A stretch of 64,000 bases of DNA from Rhizodiscina lignyota. Its lineage: Eukaryota > Ascomycota > Dothideomycetes > Aulographales > Rhizodiscinaceae. This document shows positions 56,086 to 64,000 of the stretch, in pieces. Position 1 is the stretch's first letter; every line of letters starts with the position of its first letter. Location: positions 3,410,001-3,474,000 of the forward strand of contig ML978121.1 of assembly GCA_010015805.1 (NCBI GenBank), read 5' to 3'. The notes under the pieces were generated by a model. That model worked only from the letters and a program-made list of their open reading frames with translations, ran no database searches and was not told the origin of the DNA. Made by a program: the position numbers and the translations under genes.

Positions 56086-57732
56086 ATGGCATGGTCTCCA
56101 TCAATCGGTGACATTCTTGCTCTTTACGATCTTGCTCAAAGTATATACGTAGGATGTCGTAATGCACCGGATGAGTTCACGGCCGTACAGATCAATGTAT
56201 GCTCTATAATGTGCTCTGTGAGCGCGATATCCCGCGCTTCGAAAGATAAAAGATCTATACTTAACAGGGACGAAAGCACTCGACGAGACGTCAGGACACA
56301 ATCTGGCATGTGTCACCAGCTGCTTACGCAGGTTAGGGAGGTGCAGAAGAAGTATCCGAACCGGAATATGACTGTGAGCCAAAGGGCAGCGTGGCACTTT
56401 AGTGACAGGGCGAAGCTCTACGACAAAGTTGGACAGCTTGATAAGCTCGTGCAAAACTTCAGCACATTCTTGAACATTGTAAGTATCCAAACTATAGATT
56501 CACGAGCTTGGACCTAACCGATCCAACAGCTTGGGCTTGTCAGTCCGCAAGACATAGAGCCGGAATTTGATAGAACTACGGACGCGAACATCGCCACAGA
56601 TAGTGCTATTTCGAAGTCCGGCAGGAGCGTTTCCAAAGACGATAGGAACATGCTACTTGAATATGCTCGCCACATGAGAGAGTACGAAAGACTCATCGGC
56701 GAACAACCGAATGCAATATCACTAGTTGCTATCCAACAACGTCTAGAATGCTGGACGATTGACACTGTTACCGCGCGAAACAACAGGGACAGCACGATCG
56801 GAATGCCAAAAAAGCAGGAGCGCAGCCAAATACGCTTACAGCAGATGGCAGAAGAGTTTCAAAACAGTACTTTCAGACTTCCTGACGGCGATAGACATGA
56901 ACGAGTCAGGCGTATTCTGGAGCTGCGCAATGTTCGCGAGAACAGTCGCAGCATAAGATGGGTCTATGTAGCTGGTCGAGTCGTTGAGTATGAGTCGATT
57001 GGCGCGGATGACTCCGCCACGCAGACCGTCATGGTAATCATCAGAGCCATGGAGGACGACGCTGAACTTCGTAAAACCAGACCCATCAGGCCCCCGTCAC
57101 GAACTCGTTCAACCGAAAATCTGAGACCACAGTACGACGCCCGCAAGTCCCCGGAGCCAGGTCGGGAGAAAACCCGGGCCATACCACTCCCAGTATCTAG
57201 AGCGCCGCTTCCAGATACTCAAAAATACGAAGCCATAATGACCCAAGCAATTACACGCCCTCAACAGCGGCCTCATGATGGACTACTTAATCCACAGCCA
57301 ACACGAATTGTACGTGTCGTTTCAGACCCAGGACGCAAACCGCATCTGAAGCTACCTCCAGGATCCTCCCGAGGTACCTCACCTACTCCATCAGATATCG
57401 CGAGCGTCACCACAACCAACACAATAATCAAGCGCATACACACCGATGGTCGTTGCAAGTGGGGTGCCAAGTGCATGACACGTCGATGTCCCAACAAACA
57501 CCCGCCCTTATGTGAGCAAGGGGACAAGTGTCGAAGCCTTTCCTGTTTCTATGAACACCCAACCTTATTTTTATGCCCCAATGGAGTAGACTGCAGAAGA
57601 GATCATTGCAATAAGGAGCACGGCAGTCGGCAATGCAAGCAGGACCCGTGTACCGATGATAATTGTGCGATGAGGCATTGCGCTGGACAAAAGGCTGTCT
57701 TAGGATGGTGGGCGATACAGCGCATGGATTGA
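56086..57732 (+). CDS. Protein with STAND-like fungal N-terminus and four Nab2-type CCCH zinc fingers
   Basis: Two exons, 56086-56478 and 56530-57732, with a 51-nt intron, giving 531 residues. The N-terminus (IGDILALYDLAQSIYVGCRN, APDEFTAVQINVCSI) matches the helical start seen on many fungal STAND/NLR-like, ankyrin and kinase proteins. A charged, mainly helical middle follows, then a Pro/Arg-rich linker. The C-terminus has four CCCH fingers. Finger 1 is Cys440-446-451-His455, finger 2 Cys459-465-470-His474, finger 3 Cys480-486-491-His495 and finger 4 Cys500-505-510-His514. The first three have C-x5-C-x4-C-x3-H spacing as in Nab2/ZC3H14, which bind poly(A) RNA. RNA binding is therefore likely. 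The N-terminus suggests a signalling or immune-like role, but this is inference. Low-complexity and no nucleotide-binding domain are seen. Confidence 0.8.
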
Positions 57733-58750
57733 TGAGTCAGCTGAAATGCGGACGCCTTTAGATGGTATAGTTTAAGCACGATCACAATAGAATACATATT
57801 AAATCGTTGTTGCCCTCCGCTTGGGAACAGTGCCAATGGCCCCGCACTCCCATGGAAGTATCAACAGCTCCTGCAGACCCGCCCCATCTATACGACTGCC
57901 AATGAAAGCGGATCGAGCTGCAATTTCACGCGTTGTACCATCAAGCACTAACATACAGCATGTCCGCTCCTGAGGCAGCCGTGATAATGGATTGCTGCAA
58001 AAGTCCCTGGGGCCGTCTCGTAATATAAAATGCTCCGGAGAAGGAGAGACGAGGATGCATTAGCGGCAGGAATCATCGTGATGACTTCATAGTGAGTCCT
58101 TTCCACGTTGGGAGTGTCAAAAAATGTCCAGCCCCTCTAGTCGGGCTTGGAGCCAGAAAGTACAACTCCTTCACGAGTGTGGAAATTGATAGAGATCGAG
58201 AAGCTGCAAGGGAAACTACGAACCGTGGTGCAGGTGTGGCGAGACGAGGAGCCAAGGGCTGACATTGAGATTGAAACAGATCGAGACAGGAGTGTATTTA
58301 GGTAGAGGGAAGGGGTTGAGTGTGAATTAGAGATAGAGATCGAGTGGAAATGCATCATACAGGTCAGGACGAGCGCGAAACGGCACAGCGGGATTGTCTG
58401 CGGGAATCGTGACACTGAGCATGAAAGCAAGGCGTTATCGAGCGGTGATCAAAATGAGACGAGGGTGAGGGCAAGGGAGGAAGGCATGGCTTTTATAGGG
58501 AGTAGAGCGGTTCAGCTGCGGTATTACATTAGGAGGAGCGGAATGGATCTTACGCTATACTACAAGAGGAAAGGTCCCCTGAACCCAGGCGAATTTCCCT
58601 TCGACAGCTTTACAGCATCAGACAACTACTCTTTCACCGGAAACTGCTGGCACGCCGGAACCTCCGTGAGCGCTGTTTTCCTTCTCAAGTCTGTCGTTGA
58701 TGGAAGGAAACTCGAGTAGCAATGCCGTCGAGTTTCCGTCGCACCGACAG
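57733..58750. other. Intergenic, 1.0 kb
   Basis: No supported gene. Around 58180-58345 a purine-rich quasi-repeat (variants of TAGAGATCGAG) is visible. Confidence 0.5.
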
Positions 58751-59618
58751 ATGGCTCAGCCGGTGCTGTGGCCTTCCTTGAAAGCAGGTGCATTTGCAGG
58801 TCAGTGTGTTAAACCCCTTACCTCTATCATTTCGTTGCCCAATTCGCAATCGAAGGCAGTGCCGGCGCCTTGATTCATTTTGAAAAGAGCACACGTGTAA
58901 ATGTCTTCTCTTGAGTCATAACGAATGCTCCTCAGACTGCCGGAAACTGACGAATTACAGGCACTGCTGGACTTCTCGTCGGCGGCACTGCAGGTATTAT
59001 AAGAACTAATACTCCTGCTTTATTTGCAATTGCCTCGGGAATCCAATGTAGTCTTTTGGGCACCACATTCTGGGGTAATCGCCGTTCATCACGTCATCGT
59101 ATGGTCTATGGCTGAGAAGTTGATAGCTACGAGGACCAACGTCCTAAATGCGTGGAACACTGGAAACCTTACAAATTCGGACCGTCGGAAGGCTAGTGCA
59201 ATTGCTGGAGCAGTAGCTGGCGGGACAGTTGGAGCTGTTACACGTGAGTCGCGCAGCACATTTGTTCCTCGCTTCTATGTTTTCTTACAATCCGCTAGGC
59301 GGCCCTTCAAATATTCTCCCGGGCATCATTGTTATGTCAGGTCTAGGATATTTGGGCCAAACCGTCTATGACAAGCTTGACGCGCGGAACACGGAGCAAG
59401 TCGCGAAAGGGCCTCAGGAAAAGCTATGGGTGCGAATGGCTAAATCAAAATGGAGCCCGATGAAGGCAATCTCTGATGAAGAGTATGAGGCTATGTTGCA
59501 AGAGAAGATACTCAAGCTTGACGTCGAAATCGCTCTCATCGACGAACGCATCGAGGAGGCGAAGAAGGATGGCAACCTTCAGGCAGTTGCAAAGGAAGAA
59601 ACCAATAGACGGAGCTGA
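58751..59618 (+). CDS. Small Gly/Ala-rich multi-membrane-segment protein (Tim17/fungal mitochondrial-like)
   Basis: Four exons: 58751-58799, 58961-59074, 59127-59243 and 59299-59618, giving 199 residues. All introns have GT-AG ends and consistent phase. The start is MAQPVLWPSLKAGAFAGTAG. It has three or four short hydrophobic Gly/Ala-rich segments (GTAGLLVGGTAGII, PALFAIASGIQCSLLGTTFW, ASAIAGAVAGGTVGAV and ILPGIIVMSGLGYLG) separated by charged loops. This Gly-rich helix pattern resembles the Tim17/22/23 fold and an uncharacterised fungal family that starts with a similar LWPSLKAGAFxG segment. The C-terminal 80 residues form a charged helix (LQEKILKLDVEIALIDERIE). An inner mitochondrial membrane site is inferred, not shown. 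No single ORF shows the gene, as its exons lie in different frames. Confidence 0.72.
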
Positions 59619-60827
59619 AGCATTGTATGATTGTGCCTGTAGGTGCCAACTATGCTCGGAAACAAGCCTTTTCTGTTGCAAATGTCCAAATCCGACCTAA
59701 GTCTGCCACCCTGCTTGCTATGCAGACCTCTATGTACAAACATTGTAATCAAACGACCATCAAGATCGCTCGACGACCGACGTCGATGCGAGTATATACG
59801 GGCGGTTTCTCTTGGGTTGTGATCAAGATAGACCCCCTCCATTTAAACCCCTCTCTAAATGTCGAATATTACACTACGTCCTGATGGCACATTGAACGAT
59901 TGGCAACGACATATCCAAAAATGGAATCATCCATTTAGGGTATCTCCCCGGGAAAAGGTACTCCAGCAACGTTACTGTTCGGCTATCGGAAATGCAGTTG
60001 ATTCGACTAGAAAAATGACTAATCGTGGACATGGACTTCTCAATTTGAAAGTTATTTGTGCCAGCCACCTAGAACTGGTATCGGCTAAAATGATTTTTGA
60101 TGGGGAAATTCAAAGGGCTTTGATGTGCCGCGCCTGTCGGCATTTTGCCGAGCCGTCATACAGAACCGCAACTCTTCAATCTTACTACTGCACTTCGCAC
60201 GAAAGAGTCACTTGCTCGCAAGCGAAGATCACCTGGGATTGCCCAAGCATTCGCTTGCGTGGAATTCGCTCTTTCGCGATTTAACCTCAATTCAAGCGCA
60301 TTTCATGCAAGCCGAAATGGAGCCCATTTTCGTCATATCACTGATTCTCCGCACGGTCACGATGCGAATTTTCCATTCGGCGTCTCACTGAATGCATCAT
60401 GTCTGCTGCCTTTGCGGCAAATTTCATAGCTCGTTAAGTAACTACGTTACACTCGGACATCCCCGCTCGACCAAGTTACCTCCGCTCGAAGTACCTTTCG
60501 TATTTCTCCGCACTTTAGACTCCAGGTCATCACCAGCTTCCGCATATGGCTGCCAACATTCCCCTGGAGATCGTGCCTATTTTGATCTGGCAGAATTTCC
60601 CCATGGCCCGGTGACCGCCATGGCATCAAAGCAACGTGAAAGCTTGATTGGCACATCGATTTGACACTGTGAGATCATATGCAAGGGCCATTTGTTCCTG
60701 CGGTTCCCTCCCGCAGTAGTACCACAAGGTAGGACTTAAGCTGGGAGGGGAAAATATTTAAATGCGGGGATATATACCTTTTTCCTGAGCTCGCAGTTGT
60801 CAAGTCGTTCGTTTTCAGGTCTTCAAG
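59619..60827. other. Intergenic, 1.2 kb, including the GH55 promoter
   Basis: A 141-residue ORF (59859-60284) lacks any recognisable domain. Close to the GH55 start a TATA-like TATATA (60771-60776) lies about 55 bases before the ATG, and GCGGGG (60764-60769) fits the CreA carbon-repressor consensus SYGGRG, though the motif is short. Confidence 0.45.
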
Positions 60828-63696
60828 ATGTGGAAGTTGGCAGTCTTTCTGTTAGCGTTCGCCGCTGATATTCAGATACAAGCATATCGACATGGCGCCC
60901 CCGCATACATAGTAGATCCTCAGCCTCTGTGGCTCTTTAAGGATTGGGTTCCACACCCACAGTAAGTACAGGAGCTTTGCTTTTATCATTCTGCCCCACA
61001 TTGCTCAACACTTTGATTTTCACCTGAGTACGCTCAGGCCAACACGTTGATATCTCAAGAGCTCAGGTATCCACACTGGTCCCTTAAAATCATAGAAGAA
61101 AGAAACCGAAGATTTCCACTCCAATGCTTCCTCCCTCCTTCTGGAGACTGGGTCGATTGGCATATGGTTCAAGCTCTTTTAATTCCTGGGAATCAATTTA
61201 GCCGGCCAATTCGAGCGATTGTGCCCTTCTATGCATATGCTGATCTTCGGCAGGCCCGGGCACTTTGCCAATCGAAATGAGTCGGTCCAGCCATTCAGGC
61301 CACACAAGCCTCCCCACGGCCCTCCCCCATACAACCCAGGAGGCAATTGTGACATCACCCATCCTTCCCCCCAGAAGAAGTTCTGGCTTGAAGACGCACC
61401 CCACGAAGGAACGAGTCCTTTCCTCGTGAGAGGTCACGGATACAAGGTCTTCAGAAATGTGAAGGACTACGGCGCGAAGGGTGATGGCATTACTGACGAT
61501 ACGGACGCCTTCAACGCGGCCATCAACGGTATTCATGCCCATCATTATTACAGTCATTACCTTTTTCATTGACCATTATCAGACGGCGGTCGCTGCTCAG
61601 GTGGCGCTTGTGGCACCGGAACAACAGGACAGCCAGCCTTGATCTATGTGCCGTCCGGAAAATACGTCGTCTCATCGCCAATTCAGCTATACGTAGACAC
61701 CCAAGTCATTGGCGATGCGATAAACCTTCCGACGATAAAGGCAGCGTCGAGATTTTCTCCCAACAATGAGAGCATCATCGCTGGCTTCGACCCCGGGACG
61801 GGTAGCACGACCAACTTCTATATTGGAGTCCGCAACTTGGTCATTGATTCGGGAGCCGTACCAGCGAACGCTTCCGTCTCTCTTCTTAACTGGGCTGTTT
61901 CGCAGGCGACTAATCTGATCAATGTCAACTTCGTTATGCCTGTTGGTAGCCAGCACAGCGGTATCATAATGGACGGAGGCTCAGGTGGAGGCGGCTCTGC
62001 TACATACTTGGGCGATCTTACATTCAGTGGTGGCCTTATCGGAATCCATCTGAACAATCAACAATATGCCTTTAAGAACTGCAAGTTTACCAACGTTGCA
62101 ACAGGTATCGCTGTTCAACATCTGTTTGTTGGCACGTTCCAGGGCATGCATTTCGAAGGATGTGGAATTGGCGTTGACGTTGGCGGTATTGATGATACTG
62201 GCTCTGTCGCCCTTATTGACAGCACGGCAGACAACGTTGGCACGGTTGTCAATGGATCTGCGAACCTGGTATTGGAGAACCTACACGTTACGAATTCCGG
62301 TCCAGTGCTTCGCATAAACGGTACGAACAAGGTGACCGGCAGCTTGGATGAGAAGACATACGTAGTTGGCCATCTCTACTATGACAACAAGGACGACCTA
62401 GTTGCGTCGAAGGGAACATATGTGCCTTACACGAAGAGAGGAGCGTTGACAGATGGGGACGGCCTCTACTTGCAGAAGCCGCAGCCGCAGTATACCGAGT
62501 ACAGTGCCGACGCGTTCGTCTCCGTTAAAGATCACGGGGCGAAGGGTATGTATTTCCTTGCACCAAGTGCAATACTTGGTGGATACAGCAGCTAACCTGG
62601 TGCTGTAGGTGATGGCCAAACTGATGACACGGTAGCGATCAATGCTCTTCTCAAAGCCAATGCCAACTGCAAGATCACATACTTCCCACATGGAGTCTAC
62701 CTTGTCACCGACACGATCTACGTTCCGCCTGGATCTAGGATCGTTGGAGAGGTGTGGTCAACTATTTCCGCGACTGGTTCCAAGTTTGCAGACGAATCCA
62801 ACCCACATGTCATGTTCCAGGTCGGAAAGCCTGGAGAAGTCGGCACTGCAGAAGTCACCGACATGCTTTTCACAGTTGCTGATGTCCTTCCCGGTGCTAT
62901 CATGGTCCAAATCAACATGGCTGGCAAGAACAAAGGAGATGTATCGTTCCACAACTCACATTTCCGCTCCGGAGGTGCGGCCGACTCGAATACGGAGACA
63001 GAGTGCCAGACCGACGGTAAGCCGTGTAAGGCGGCCTTCATGATGTTCCACATCGCGCCAACGGCGCAAATCTACATCGAGAATACCTGGCTTTGGACTG
63101 CCGACCATGATCTTGACGGTGACTATAATCAAGTCATTGGCACCGGCCGCGGCATGTATATCGAGTCCACCAAGGGCGTCTGGCTTGTCGGCACCGCATC
63201 CGAGCACCACGTACTTTACGCTTACCAGCTCTACAACGCACAGAACGTCTTCGTGAGTATGCAGCAGGTCGAAACGCCATACAACCAACCCATTCCTCAA
63301 GCGCCCACACCATGGACGCCCAACCCGGCCTGGCACGACCCCGACTTCTCTGACTGCGATCGTGACTCCACCGGTGCGAGGTGTCATATGCAATGGGCGC
63401 TGAGAATCATTGGCGAGGAGACCAAAACTATCAACATCTACGGCAGCGGCTTCTGGGTCTTCTTCAACAATTATACTCAAGACTGCGGTTCCACGTTCTG
63501 TCAAGAGAACATCGTTGATTTGGAGAACTTGAAGAAAGGTGACGGAGTGGAGCTATACAACCTTAACACTAGGGGTACACAGAACCTAATCACACTTGAT
63601 GGAAATGGCCAGGCCGCTCCGTTCCAAGCTGCTGTGTCTGCGGACAATCCAGGCAGCTGGGGAGCCATCATCGCTGCATACCTCGGGTTTGAGTAA
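60828..63696 (+). CDS. Secreted GH55 exo-beta-1,3-glucanase
   Basis: Four exons: 60828-60961, 61254-61528, 61583-62545 and 62609-63696, giving 819 residues. It starts with a signal peptide (MWKLAVFLLAFAADIQIQA). Two pectate-lyase-3-type beta-helix modules begin FRNVKDYGAKGDGITDDTDA and FVSVKDHGAKGDGQTDDTVA, the hallmark of GH55. Further motifs are GTTGQPALIYVPSGKYVV, GVRNLVIDS, and in the second half WLWTADHDLD and GVWLVGTASEHHVLYAYQL. The enzyme would release glucose or gentiobiose from beta-1,3-glucans outside the cell. The first intron is 292 nt, unusually long here, so an extra small exon inside it is possible. CreA-like and TATA-like sites lie upstream. Confidence 0.92.
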
Positions 63697-63856
63697 GTCC
63701 ACAAGAAAAGTAGGTTACGGATAATTACATCATAGCGATTCAATATCAAGTTATGAACACGTACGGTGAACTTGATTGATTTTAGCAATGGCTCCAAAGA
63801 GCATCGACGTCATGTCTCCGAATCGACTGAACTCAATATTCCAGCACCCTAACTGA

Positions 63857-64000
63857 TTACTGGCAAGTAAACCCGCCATCAACTGACATGATGGCCCCAG
63901 TCATCCATGAGTTGTCTTCTGAAGCGAGGAAGACTGCAGCTTTAGCAATATCTTCTGGCAGTCCGTAACCTCGAAATGGATGAATTTTGTTCAACGCATC
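63857..64000 (-). CDS. Short-chain dehydrogenase/reductase, C-terminal part only
   Basis: The last 47 residues are seen, cut by the window end. GYGLPEDIAKAAVFLASEDN, then SWMTGAIMSVDGG, is the classical SDR C-terminus (PEDIA..V.FLAS, TG..-.VDGG), which follows the cofactor-binding Rossmann domain. It ends FTCQ and stop. The stop codon is at 63859-63857, 160 bases from the end of the convergent GH55 gene. The substrate cannot be told. Confidence 0.85.
   Translation of the reverse strand, partial: DALNKIHPFRGYGLPEDIAKAAVFLASEDNSWMTGAIMSVDGGFTCQ

Noticed and set aside
59859-60284. 141-residue plus-strand ORF
   Set aside because: No recognisable motif, overlapped by ORFs in two other frames; not enough to call a gene.
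1-64000. tRNA, rRNA, CRISPR array or intact transposon
   Set aside because: I looked for B-box-like sequences, regular spacer arrays and transposase or reverse-transcriptase motifs and saw none convincing; a covariance-model scan was not possible here.

Overview
The window is nuclear DNA of a filamentous ascomycete (Pezizomycotina, most likely Dothideomycetes; the class is an impression, not a proof). The grounds are gene density, many short GT-AG introns of about 46 to 80 nt with CTAAC/CTGAC-like branch sites, and fungal-type families (GH55 glucanase, NOV-domain ATPase, Dot1, Ase1, Pot1). I recognise 21 protein-coding genes, two of them cut by the window ends. I worked out splice sites by hand and required every joined reading frame to stay open. 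No rRNA, tRNA, CRISPR array or intact transposon was seen.

Layout. 0-14 kb is mostly housekeeping: a partial repeat-rich protein, PRP19 (spliceosome ubiquitin ligase), a SAM methyltransferase, a secreted GH39 glycosidase, a hot-dog thioesterase, DOT1 (H3K79 methyltransferase) and ASE1 (spindle midzone bundler). 14-26 kb is more accessory: a 1,803-residue GHKL ATPase with a C-terminal NOV/DUF3883 nuclease-like domain, tail to tail with a C2H2 zinc-finger gene, then a gene-poor stretch and an uncharacterised serine-rich protein. 26-33 kb holds a transporter, an M20 amidohydrolase and a cytochrome P450, which could be a small catabolic or detoxification group. 34-45 kb has importin alpha, a gene-poor stretch with degenerate repeats and a probable decayed gene, POT1, a 2EXR/F-box-like protein, a GPI-type secreted protein and a GH16 glycosidase. 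47-64 kb has a CDC25-type Ras exchange factor, eIF4B, a protein joining a fungal STAND-like N-terminus to four Nab2-type zinc fingers, a small multi-membrane-segment protein, a secreted GH55 exo-glucanase, and the C-terminus of a short-chain dehydrogenase.

The genes do not form one pathway. The strongest leads for undescribed biology are the ATPase-NOV gene (14136-20026) and the STAND-like/zinc-finger gene (56086-57732); their roles are inferred from domains only. Several genes have extremely short first coding exons (4, 13 and 16 nt), which simple ORF calling would miss.
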